Shown: piece after piece, positions 9,115 through 16,633 of the stretch
Layout: the number at the start of each line of letters is the position of its first letter
Numbering within the stretch: the first letter of the stretch is position 1
NCBI GenBank assembly: GCA_900753305.1
Contig: CAADYR010000063.1
Span: 1-64,000, forward strand
Direction of reading: 5' to 3'
Length of the DNA: 64,000 nucleotides
Source of the DNA: Lachnospiraceae bacterium
Lineage (GTDB): Bacteria > Bacillota > Clostridia > Lachnospirales > Lachnospiraceae
Program-made: the position numbers and the translations under genes
The notes under the pieces: model-generated
The model's database searches: none
The model's input: only the letters and a program-made list of their open reading frames with translations
What the model was told of the DNA's origin: nothing

Positions 9115-9386
9115 GAATTGGGTGCATTTGCGAAATCCTTCCCAATTCGGAAACATCGCATTAATTATAACTAGCAGAAGATTGCGAAACGCCTATTATG
9201 GATACAGAAGTGTACAGCCTTAACAAATGCATAAGCAGGCACTCTGCATCCGTCGGTACTTTGTGCGCAAAGCCGCAGGCGCATGCACACAAAGTACCGC
9301 TACGAGAGGCAGCGTAGCGAGAGCGGGCCTGCGGTGCATTGTTAAAGCTGCACACTTCGTCCCATTCTTCACCCCCCGTTTCGCAA
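9115..9386. repeat. Structured intergenic repeat, copy B (in a transcribed leader)
   Basis: The 428-bp gap at 8998-9425 holds a terminator, a promoter and this element. A 5' hairpin pairs 9115-9122 with 9141-9148. The outer stem pairs 9182-9191 with 9377-9386 (TTGCGAAACG/CGTTTCGCAA). Inner stems pair 9207-9213 with 9352-9358, 9216-9224 with 9341-9349, 9226-9231 with 9335-9340, and 9236-9240 with 9327-9331. The apical hairpin pairs GGTACTTTGTG (9255) with CACAAAGTACC (9288). Shared blocks with copy A are AAATGCATAAGCAGG, TAGCGAGAGCG (9315), TGCATTGTTAAAGCT and TTCGTCCCATTC. Stem bases differ between the copies, yet pairing is retained. Confidence 0.8.
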
Positions 9387-9425
9387 TACCCCAACTAGAA
9401 CAAACAATTACAAGGAGGGCAAAAA

Positions 9426-10631
9426 GTGGTATCAGAAGATTACAAAGCAATGTTAGGCGGCAAATCCGTTATTAGAGAGATGTCTGCATGGGCGACCAAA
9501 CGTGGGGCAGAAATTGGTTATGAGAATGTATTTGATTATAGTCTGGGAAATCCTTCCGTACCTGTACCACAGGTATTTACAGATAAGATGATAGAACTGC
9601 TGCAAACGAGAAATCCGATGGAACTTCATGGTTACAGTCAGTCACAGGGAATTCCCTATGTAAGAGAGAGACTGGCACAATATTTGAACAGGACCTATGG
9701 CATGAATTACACAGCAGAGCATATATTTATGACAACAGGTGCAGCAGGTGCAGTAGCACATGCGATCCGTGTTGTAACGAAGCCGGGAGATGAGGTAATC
9801 ACCTTTGCACCGTTCTTCCCTGAATATAAGCAGTATGTGAACAGAACAGGAGCAGTTCTTAAAGTTGTACCGGCTGATACAGAGCAGTTCCAGATCAATT
9901 TTGAAGCACTGGAGAGTATGATCAATGAGAATACAGCAGTGATCCTCATTAATACACCCAATAACCCTTCCGGTACTGTGTATTCTACGCAGACATTGAC
10001 AAGATTGGCACAGTTGTTAAATGACAAACAGAAGGAATATGGACATGACATCTTTGTCGTATCAGATGAGCCATACCGTGAGATTGTATTTGAAGGTGTG
10101 GATGCCCCATATGTATCCAAATTCTATGACAATACACTCTCCTGCTATTCCTATTCCAAATCCTTATCACTGCCTGGTGAAAGAATCGGTTATGTAGCAG
10201 CCAATCCCAAGTGTACGGATTCTGAGCTGATATCCGTTATGTGCAGTCAGATATCCAGAGGTATCGGACATAACTGCCCGCCATCTATTATCCAGATCGC
10301 AGTATCAGAGGTACTTGGAGAGACAGCGGATCTGTCTGTATATGAGACTAATATGAACCTTATCTATAAAGAGCTGATGGATCTGGGCTTTACCTGTGTG
10401 AAACCGGGTGGAACCTTCTATATCTTCCCGAAAGCTCTGGAAGAAGATGCTGTTGCCTTTTGCCAGAAAGCTCTGAAATATGATCTGGTTCTGGTGCCAA
10501 GTGATTCTTTTGGTTGTCCGGGCTTCTTCCGCATGGCTTATTGTATTGATACAGAGAAGGTACAGCGTTCACTGGCAGCACTTCGTAAGTTTGTAGAAAC
10601 AGAATATCCCGACAGAAAGAAGGAGGCGTAG
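9426..10631 (+). CDS. Pyridoxal-phosphate aminotransferase, class I/II (aspartate aminotransferase fold)
   Basis: A 401-residue fold-type I aminotransferase. The Schiff-base lysine is K245 in YSYSKSLSLPGERIGY. The INTPNNPSGT block and SDEPYREI block (Asp and Tyr contacting the cofactor) are present, as is the N-terminal DYSLGNPSVP substrate-arm motif. The amino-acid substrate cannot be read from sequence; aspartate, aromatic or alanine aminotransferase are all possible. Translation starts at a GTG, placed 7 bases after a strong AAGGAGGG. It is transcribed from the consensus promoter at 9072 through the long structured leader. The patatin gene starts 3 bp after its stop, so the two are co-translated. 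Confidence 0.88.
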   Translation: MVSEDYKAMLGGKSVIREMSAWATKRGAEIGYENVFDYSLGNPSVPVPQVFTDKMIELLQTRNPMELHGYSQSQGIPYVRERLAQYLNRTYGMNYTAEHIFMTTGAAGAVAHAIRVVTKPGDEVITFAPFFPEYKQYVNRTGAVLKVVPADTEQFQINFEALESMINENTAVILINTPNNPSGTVYSTQTLTRLAQLLNDKQKEYGHDIFVVSDEPYREIVFEGVDAPYVSKFYDNTLSCYSYSKSLSLPGERIGYVAANPKCTDSELISVMCSQISRGIGHNCPPSIIQIAVSEVLGETADLSVYETNMNLIYKELMDLGFTCVKPGGTFYIFPKALEEDAVAFCQKALKYDLVLVPSDSFGCPGFFRMAYCIDTEKVQRSLAALRKFVETEYPDRKKEA

Positions 10632-10634
10632 ATA

Positions 10635-11489
10635 ATGGTTCAGGCAGGACTTGTTCTTGAAGGCGGCGGCATGAAGGGAATCTACACCGCCGGAGTACTG
10701 GATTTCTTTATGGAAAAGGATTTATACTTTCAGAACGTTTATGGCGTCTCTGCGGGAGCTTGCCATCTGTGCAGTTACATATCCAGGCAGCCCAAGCGTG
10801 CTTATCATGTATCACTGGATTACCTGAAAGATAAGAATTACTGTAGCATGCGCAGTCTGCTGACAACAGGAGATCTGTTTAATGTGAAGATGTGCTATGA
10901 CACGATTCCCAATAAACTTCTCCCCTATGACTATAAGGAAGCAGCCAGATATGAGGGAAATGCATACGCAGTTGTGACAAATCTGGAAACTGGCAAAGCA
11001 GAATATCTGCCGATGAAAGAGATGCATAAGGATATCATCAATGTACGCGCATCCGCTTCCCTGCCGCTGGTATCAAGGATTGTTATGATTGATGGGAAAC
11101 CATATCTGGATGGAGGTATGGCTGACCCGATTCCCATTCGTCATGCGATCAAAGACAGAAATGCCAGGAATGTAGTCATATTGACCAAAGAGACAGATTA
11201 TATCAGAAAGCCTACGCCGTCAGCACAGCTTGAAATGATCAGACTTCGTTATGCCAATTATCCCAAGTTGTATGAATTAATGGCGAACAGGCACAATGCC
11301 TACAATGATACACTGAGGTTTATCGAAGGACAGGTGGCACATGGACGCGCTTTTGTCATTCGTCCCAAGGAAGCAAATGACATAGGCAGAATCGAGAAAG
11401 ATAGAAAGAAACTGGAAAAACTTTATGAATTGGGTTATGAAGATGCAAAAGCATGTTATGAGGATATGATGAAGTTCCTGAACGCATAA
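10635..11489 (+). CDS. Patatin-like phospholipase family protein
   Basis: A 284-residue cytoplasmic patatin-fold hydrolase (RssA/YjjU-like). The oxyanion-hole block is LVLEGGGMKGIYTAGVLD. The nucleophile is S39 in GVSAG, and the dyad Asp is D159 in YLDGGMADPIP. Such proteins hydrolyse acyl esters of phospholipids or lysophospholipids; the bacterial YjjU-type branch is poorly characterised. It lies 3 bp after the aminotransferase and 41 bp before uppP, suggesting an operon that includes a membrane-lipid step. No signal peptide or membrane segment is seen. Confidence 0.87.
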   Translation: MVQAGLVLEGGGMKGIYTAGVLDFFMEKDLYFQNVYGVSAGACHLCSYISRQPKRAYHVSLDYLKDKNYCSMRSLLTTGDLFNVKMCYDTIPNKLLPYDYKEAARYEGNAYAVVTNLETGKAEYLPMKEMHKDIINVRASASLPLVSRIVMIDGKPYLDGGMADPIPIRHAIKDRNARNVVILTKETDYIRKPTPSAQLEMIRLRYANYPKLYELMANRHNAYNDTLRFIEGQVAHGRAFVIRPKEANDIGRIEKDRKKLEKLYELGYEDAKACYEDMMKFLNA

Positions 11490-11530
11490 AAAATTGTTTC
11501 CAATGAGAAACGCAAAGAAAGAGGAGTATT

Positions 11531-12367
11531 ATGATTGAAATTTTAAAAGCCATATTATTTGGTATTGTAGAGGGTATTACCGAATGGCTGCCTATCAGCA
11601 GTACCGGTCACATGATTATATTGGATGAGTTCGTTAAGCTTGACTGTACACCGGAATTTAAGGAAATGTTTCTGGTAGTCATTCAGTTAGGTGCGATTCT
11701 GGCAGTTGTACTGTTGTTCTGGAATAAGATATTTCCATTCCAGTTCAAGGACAAATCCAAGCCAGTCATTGAGATGGATAAGATCATGCTGTGGTGCAAG
11801 ATCGTAGTGGCATGCATTCCGGCAGCAGTGATAGGCCTGCTTTTTGATGATGTATTTGAAGCGCTGTTCTATCATGCATTTTCTGTTGCAATTGCACTGA
11901 TCGTATTTGGTGTGGCATTCATTGTCATAGAGAGACGTAATAAGGGGAAAAAGGCGAAGATTACCAGACTGGAAGACATTACCTTCCAGACAGCACTTAT
12001 GATTGGTGTATTCCAACTTATTGCTGCAATTTTCCCTGGAACTTCCAGATCAGGTGCAACGATTGTAGGTGCATTGCTGATCGGTGTATCCAGAACCGTA
12101 GCTTCTGAGTTCACATTTTTCCTGGCGATTCCGGTTATGTTTGGAGCCAGCCTGTTAAAGATTGTGAAGTTTGGTTTTGCCTTTTCCAGTATGGAAATTG
12201 CCATTCTTGTTGTTGGAACACTGGTAGCATTTATCGTATCTGTAGTTGTGATCCGTTTCCTGATGGATTATATCAAGAAGCACGATTTCCAGGTATTTGG
12301 ATGGTATCGAATTGTTCTTGGCGTACTGGTCATTATATTAAGTCTGTGTGGAGTCATTCAGGTGTAA
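11531..12367 (+). CDS. uppP: Undecaprenyl-diphosphatase UppP (BacA)
   Basis: A 278-residue polytopic membrane protein that dephosphorylates undecaprenyl diphosphate, recycling the lipid carrier of peptidoglycan synthesis and conferring bacitracin tolerance. Both family signatures are present: EGITEWLPISSTGH near residues 14-27, and PGTSRSGAT near residues 169-178, which supplies the catalytic arginine and serine. Length is as usual for the family. The start follows AAAGAGGAG. A clear terminator follows at 12402, so it is the last gene of its unit. Confidence 0.97.
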   Translation: MIEILKAILFGIVEGITEWLPISSTGHMIILDEFVKLDCTPEFKEMFLVVIQLGAILAVVLLFWNKIFPFQFKDKSKPVIEMDKIMLWCKIVVACIPAAVIGLLFDDVFEALFYHAFSVAIALIVFGVAFIVIERRNKGKKAKITRLEDITFQTALMIGVFQLIAAIFPGTSRSGATIVGALLIGVSRTVASEFTFFLAIPVMFGASLLKIVKFGFAFSSMEIAILVVGTLVAFIVSVVVIRFLMDYIKKHDFQVFGWYRIVLGVLVIILSLCGVIQV

Positions 12368-12401
12368 GCCGATAAAGTACAAATACATAACAAAATAACA
12401 G

Positions 12402-12436
12402 CAAGGTTCTGGAGAAATCCGGAACTTTGTTTTTTT
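12402..12436 (+). terminator. Rho-independent terminator after uppP
   Basis: CAAGGTTC...GAACTTTG forms an interrupted stem with inner GG/CC pairs, followed by seven T residues. Confidence 0.82.
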
Positions 12437-12488
12437 ACACGAAAAACTATTGCATGGTCTCATGTATAATGCTATCATTAAATAAAAC

Positions 12489-12508
12489 ATATGAGCATAT
12501 GTTCATAT
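12489..12508 (+). promoter_or_regulatory. Candidate ArsR/SmtB-type operator upstream of the methyltransferase
   Basis: ATATGAGCA-TA-TGTTCATAT is a near-perfect inverted repeat resembling the TGAACA-N2-TGTTCA sites bound by ArsR/SmtB (CzrA-like) repressors. It lies 26 bp before the ATG and just after a TATAAT at about 12464. The cognate repressor is not adjacent. The only ArsR-type gene in the window is at 28226-29170, and a link between them is not shown. Confidence 0.55.
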
Positions 12509-12534
12509 GAAGAAATAGTAAGGAGGAAATCTAA

Positions 12535-13110
12535 ATGAATTATACATGGATGGCATTATTAGTGCTTGTAATATTTTATGGTATATATTTTACAAAGATG
12601 TATTTACAAAAGAGGCAGGGAATCAGGACACATCAAATTGGGAGAAGAAAAGAGAAAGGGTTACATACAGTAGAAACTTTTATGTCAGTTGCCACATTGG
12701 CAATCGTTATTGTACAGCTAATATCTGTTATGGCAGGATGGAACTATATGCCACAATCAATAAGATATGCAGGATTTGGGATAGGTATTGTGGGAGATCT
12801 GATCTTTTTGATTTCCGTTCATTGCATGAGAGACAGTTGGCGGGCAGGGATTCCGAATCAGGATAAGACGAAGCTGGTAACAGAGGGTATATATGCTTAT
12901 AGCCGTAATCCTGCTTTCCTTGGTTTTGATCTACAGTATATTGGAATCCTTCTGATGTATTGCAATGTACTCCTGGCGGTGTTCACAGTATTTGCAGTGG
13001 TAATGCTGCATTTACAGATATTACAGGAAGAGGAATACATGACGAATACATTCGGAGAGGAGTATGTATGTTACAGGAACCATGTATTGCGTTATCTTGG
13101 AAGAAAATAG
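12535..13110 (+). CDS. ICMT/PEMT-like membrane methyltransferase family protein
   Basis: A 191-residue integral membrane protein with about four to five hydrophobic helices. It carries the C-terminal signature of isoprenylcysteine carboxyl methyltransferase-like proteins: TEGIYAYSRNPAFLGF, which lines the S-adenosylmethionine pocket, and QEEEYMTNTFGEEYVCYRNHVLRYLG. Bacteria have no prenylated CAAX proteins as normal substrates, so the real acceptor is unknown; lipids or small molecules are the usual guess. It starts after AAGGAGGAAATCTAA and stands alone between two terminators. A palindromic ArsR-like operator in the promoter suggests repression relieved by a ligand or metal. Confidence 0.85.
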   Translation: MNYTWMALLVLVIFYGIYFTKMYLQKRQGIRTHQIGRRKEKGLHTVETFMSVATLAIVIVQLISVMAGWNYMPQSIRYAGFGIGIVGDLIFLISVHCMRDSWRAGIPNQDKTKLVTEGIYAYSRNPAFLGFDLQYIGILLMYCNVLLAVFTVFAVVMLHLQILQEEEYMTNTFGEEYVCYRNHVLRYLGRK

Positions 13111-13125
13111 AATAAAGTTTACGAA

Positions 13126-13154
13126 GGGCAGGTGTGTATGCACTTGCCCTTTTT
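13126..13154 (+). terminator. Rho-independent terminator after the methyltransferase gene
   Basis: GGGCAGGTG pairs with CACTTGCCC, followed by TTTTT, 15 bp past the stop codon. Confidence 0.85.
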
Positions 13155-13390
13155 AGTTGCACATGAATAAGTGAGGGTGTTAAAATAAGTCAAAGGCTTA
13201 TGGAGAAAAGGTCGAGTTACACTTACGCAGTTCCACCCTGGCTGCAAAATACCCAGATATCATTGCCACAACAGAGTGGGGGACTGTTAAATACGACTAA
13301 AACTTTCACTCCAATATAAAACAGTAAAATGAAGTTTCGTTCATCTTGCACAAAAGATGTATGTAAAATTCGTCTAATCTAATAAATCTT
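13155..13390 (+). other. Gene-free stretch, possible coding remnant
   Basis: Part of the 511-bp gap 13111-13621. Between about 13178 and 13294 a short frame reads ...VELHLRSSTLAAK and ends in WGTVKYD-stop. It has no start codon or ribosome-binding site, and all forward frames are partly open. It looks like the tail of a decayed gene, but I cannot assign a family. A strong terminator lies 97 bp after that stop. Confidence 0.3.
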
Positions 13391-13423
13391 ACGAAAAACC
13401 GCCTAAAATGGCGGTTTTTTCGT
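13391..13423. terminator. Bidirectional terminator-like hairpin
   Basis: ACGAAAAACCGCC pairs with GGCGGTTTTTTCGT around a six-base loop, with T and A tracts on both sides. It insulates the following operon promoter from upstream reading. Confidence 0.8.
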
Positions 13424-13455
13424 GCCAAAGAGCACAAATGAAACGGAAATATATA

Positions 13456-13484
13456 TTGACTTTTTCTCTAATGTGGCGTAAATT
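13456..13484 (+). promoter_or_regulatory. Putative sigma-A promoter of the double-transporter operon
   Basis: TTGACT at 13456-13461, a 17-bp spacer and TAAATT at 13479-13484. A second -10-like TATAAT at 13503 lacks a good -35. The leader to the first ATG is about 130 bases. Confidence 0.55.
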
Positions 13485-13532
13485 CAAACATATAGGAAAT
13501 ACTATAATAATTAACTCAAAATTAAAACGAAC

Positions 13533-13545
13533 CGTATTTCATACG
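13533..13545 (+). promoter_or_regulatory. Candidate operator palindrome in the operon leader
   Basis: CGTAT-TTC-ATACG is a perfect inverted repeat about 50 bases after the -10 box. It may be the target of a repressor such as the ArsR-type protein encoded at the other end of the operon. This is inferred from position only. Confidence 0.35.
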
Positions 13546-13621
13546 AAAAGATGCGATTGATTACTATAGGGTGCAGTAAAAGATATATCAGGTTCTAAAA
13601 TGGAAAGGTTGGGTTGAAGGC

Positions 13622-16600
13622 ATGAGGAAGCGTAAGATGGCCGGAGAAAAGGTAACACTTCACAGTTGGAGACGTATACTGGCACTGGGACTGGCAGCAG
13701 GCATGGCAGCTACAGCAATGCCCCTGCAGCTTATGGCGGCGCAGGAGACAGTGCAGGAGAGTCAGGCAACAGGCAGTGTAACAGAAGGATATGCCAGTGA
13801 ACGAATCGATAACGGTTATACGAAGATCAGTGCCGGCTATACTTTACCGGAATATACAGGTGGAGATATAGAATATCCAGTTAAGGACATCTGTACCAGC
13901 ACGGATGCGGTTTTTACAGACGATCATGGATATACATCAGCGGTGCAGATAGGGGAGCGAGGAAGCGCAGAACTGGAACTGGATGTGGCCGCTGATGGCA
14001 TTTACTATATGTGCTTTGATTATCTGGCAGACAGTGATACCATTCTCCCGGTAGAGGCGCAGTTCATGATAGATGGGGACTTCCCATTTTATGAGATGCG
14101 CCAGCAGGTGCTTGAGAGTCAATGGTCTACACCGCAGCAGAAATCTTATGACAGTTATGGTAATGAGGTCGTAGGGATTCCTGATAAAGTCTATGAATGG
14201 CAGAACAAATACATTATGGATTCTACATACCGCTATAGTGGACCTCTTGGCATTGAACTGACTAAGGGCAGGCATACAGTGACTGTTACGCTAAAGGAAG
14301 GAACCTTACTTCTTGGTGATTTCAAACTGACAGCCAAACCACAGGTAGAAGCCTATACAGGCAGCGAAAAGGCAGCAGGTGATGGCTTTATCGAGATCCA
14401 GGCGGAGGATTTTACTTACCGCAATGCTTCTTCCATTCATGCCACCTGTGAATATGATCCGAACCTGTATCCTTATCAGGCTGGCAATAGAATCATGAAT
14501 ACTGTGGATTCTACTTCTTTCTCAGAAGGAGGGCAGCAGATATCTTATCAGTTTACGGTTGAAAAAGAGGGCAATTACTATCTGGCATTTCATTACAGTC
14601 AGTCCGATAAATCAGACTTTCCAGTATTCATGAATATCAGAATTGATGGAGAACTGCCTAATACAGAATTTGAGAACTGCGCATTTGCCTATAAAAAAGA
14701 TTACAACCTATATACTTTACTGGATAGTGAAGGAAATAAGATCAGCGTACCGTTAAGTGCAGGTGAGCATACGATATCCATGCAGATCAGCATGGAACCA
14801 CTTAGAAATGCGCTGGAAACGATCGAGCAGATCATGGGTAAGGTCAATGACCTTTCGCTGGAAGTAACCAAGGTAGCAGGTACGAACAAAGATAAATACA
14901 GAGATTTCTCGCTGGAGAGTTATATTCCTGGAATCGGCGATACGCTTATACAATGGGCAGATGAACTGGCGGCAGTTATGGAAGAAGCCCGCACGTATAA
15001 TCCGGATAAGAAAAAGATAGCAGCCTTTTCCTCTATCTCCATTGCAGAGAATCAGTTGAGAAGTCTGGCAAAGAAGCCGGATGAACTGATATATCGAATT
15101 GATGAATTGGCAACCAGTACTTCCTCGGTCAATCAGCATCTGGCGAATCTGATAGACAGTCTCAATGGGAATGATTTTTCTCTGGACAGTATCTATCTGT
15201 ATCAGGAGGATGCGGCAAAACAGCTCCCAAGGCATAAGAACGTATTTGTGAAGGCAGGACTTGGTATCGTGAGATTCTGTACATCCTTTGGAAAACAGGC
15301 ATATTCTTCTTCCAATACGAACCCGAAACATTTACAGGTATCTGTGAATCGTTCCAGACAACATCTGGAGATCATGCAGCAGATGATCACAGAAGAGTTC
15401 ACGCCGCAGACCGGAATAGAAGTAGACCTGTCACTGATGCCGGATCAGACGAAACTGGTGCTTGCCAATGCTTCTGGAGATTCACCGGATGTAGCGACAG
15501 GAGTTAACTATTCGATTCCTTTTGAACTTGGTATCAGAGGCGCATTAAAGGATCTGACCCAGTTTGATGATTTTGCAGAAGTAGCAGGAAGATATACGGA
15601 AGGTCTGCTGATGCCGTATGTTATTGATGACAGTGTATATGCCATACCGGAAACCATGAATTTCCAGGTGCTCTTCTATAGAAAAGACATTCTGGATAAG
15701 CTGGGACTGGAAGTACCGGATACACTGGAGGATGTAGAGGCAATGCTGCCGGATTTACAGATGAGAGGTCTGAACTTCTATTATCCTACAGCAAGGACAG
15801 TCGGTATGAAGACCTTCCTTGATACGACACCGATCATTTTCCAGAGTGGCGGCAGACTCTACGATACTTATGTAGAGGATGTGACGATCACCAGTGAAGA
15901 GGTCGTGGAAGGTTTCACGACTTTGACAAATCTGTTTACCATTTATAATCTGCCAAAGGATGTTCCTAATTTCTATCAGCATTTCAGAAATGGAGACTAT
16001 CCGATTGGAATTTCAGATTTTGGTACGTACAATCTGATCTCCAATGCAGCACCAGAAATCGATGGTTCCTGGGGTGTGGCACTGATACCGGGAGTAAAGG
16101 ACGAGAATGGTGAAGTAATGAGATATTCATCAGCAGGTGCAGAGAGTACCTTCCTGTTTAACTCTACTCCTGAAAGAGAAGAGCAGGCATGGGAATTTGT
16201 GAAATGGTGGTCCGGCGCCCAGGTTCAGGCTGAATTCGGACAGAGACTACAGATTACCTATGGTGATGAATATTACTGGAATACAGCCAATTGTGAAGCA
16301 TTTGCGCAACTGCCCTGGGACAGTGATGATAAGGAAGTGATATCCGAACAGCTTACCTGGACGATGGAAGCGCCCAGAGCACTGGCAAGCTACATGGTAG
16401 AACGTGAATTATCAGATGCATATAATCTGGTGGTATTGGGAGCAAAGAGTGCCAATGTCAGAGAGGCACTGGATGATGCGCAGAAGAATATCAAGAGAGA
16501 GACACTTCGTAAGCTGGAAGAGTTTGGTTATATAGAAAACGGAGTCACTGTGAAAGAATACGAAGTACCTACTATTGAGAAGGTACATGAGATCATTCAA

Positions 16601-16630
16601 AACAGTAAAACTCAGAAAGGAGGCAGGTAA
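13622..16630 (+). CDS. Giant secreted extracellular solute-binding protein with duplicated beta-sandwich modules
   Basis: A 1002-residue protein, about twice the usual length of a family 1 sugar-binding protein. Residues 1-40 form a Sec signal with a likely cleavage after PLQLMAA; there is no lipobox cysteine. Residues about 85-235 and 255-415 are two related beta-sandwich modules, each with a G-YY-FDY/FHY strand, an IDGDFPF/IDGELPN strand and a KGRHTVTVTL/AGEHTISMQI closing strand. The second starts IEIQAEDF, like CBM6/35 folds. Residues about 415-565 are helical. The binding-protein domain follows (570-985; ENGE- and FVKWWSGAQVQAEFG blocks). It heads the operon, with permeases 3 bp downstream. 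The ligand is unknown; arabinan-type sugars are suggested by the GH43 gene at the end. Confidence 0.85.
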   Translation: MRKRKMAGEKVTLHSWRRILALGLAAGMAATAMPLQLMAAQETVQESQATGSVTEGYASERIDNGYTKISAGYTLPEYTGGDIEYPVKDICTSTDAVFTDDHGYTSAVQIGERGSAELELDVAADGIYYMCFDYLADSDTILPVEAQFMIDGDFPFYEMRQQVLESQWSTPQQKSYDSYGNEVVGIPDKVYEWQNKYIMDSTYRYSGPLGIELTKGRHTVTVTLKEGTLLLGDFKLTAKPQVEAYTGSEKAAGDGFIEIQAEDFTYRNASSIHATCEYDPNLYPYQAGNRIMNTVDSTSFSEGGQQISYQFTVEKEGNYYLAFHYSQSDKSDFPVFMNIRIDGELPNTEFENCAFAYKKDYNLYTLLDSEGNKISVPLSAGEHTISMQISMEPLRNALETIEQIMGKVNDLSLEVTKVAGTNKDKYRDFSLESYIPGIGDTLIQWADELAAVMEEARTYNPDKKKIAAFSSISIAENQLRSLAKKPDELIYRIDELATSTSSVNQHLANLIDSLNGNDFSLDSIYLYQEDAAKQLPRHKNVFVKAGLGIVRFCTSFGKQAYSSSNTNPKHLQVSVNRSRQHLEIMQQMITEEFTPQTGIEVDLSLMPDQTKLVLANASGDSPDVATGVNYSIPFELGIRGALKDLTQFDDFAEVAGRYTEGLLMPYVIDDSVYAIPETMNFQVLFYRKDILDKLGLEVPDTLEDVEAMLPDLQMRGLNFYYPTARTVGMKTFLDTTPIIFQSGGRLYDTYVEDVTITSEEVVEGFTTLTNLFTIYNLPKDVPNFYQHFRNGDYPIGISDFGTYNLISNAAPEIDGSWGVALIPGVKDENGEVMRYSSAGAESTFLFNSTPEREEQAWEFVKWWSGAQVQAEFGQRLQITYGDEYYWNTANCEAFAQLPWDSDDKEVISEQLTWTMEAPRALASYMVERELSDAYNLVVLGAKSANVREALDDAQKNIKRETLRKLEEFGYIENGVTVKEYEVPTIEKVHEIIQNSKTQKGGR

Positions 16631-16633
16631 GCT

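Noticed and set aside
9227..9475. An 82-codon open frame through structured repeat copy B
   Set aside because: It runs through stems and loops of the repeat, has no ribosome-binding site, is not open in copy A, and ends inside the aminotransferase gene in another frame.
12441..12469. TTGCAT...TATAAT as a promoter of the methyltransferase gene
   Set aside because: The spacer between them is only 9 bases; the -35 box is therefore not valid, and only the -10 is noted.
14753..15331. A 192-codon minus-strand open frame inside the giant binding-protein gene
   Set aside because: Shadow of the coding strand; Cys- and Arg-rich random-looking translation without start signals.
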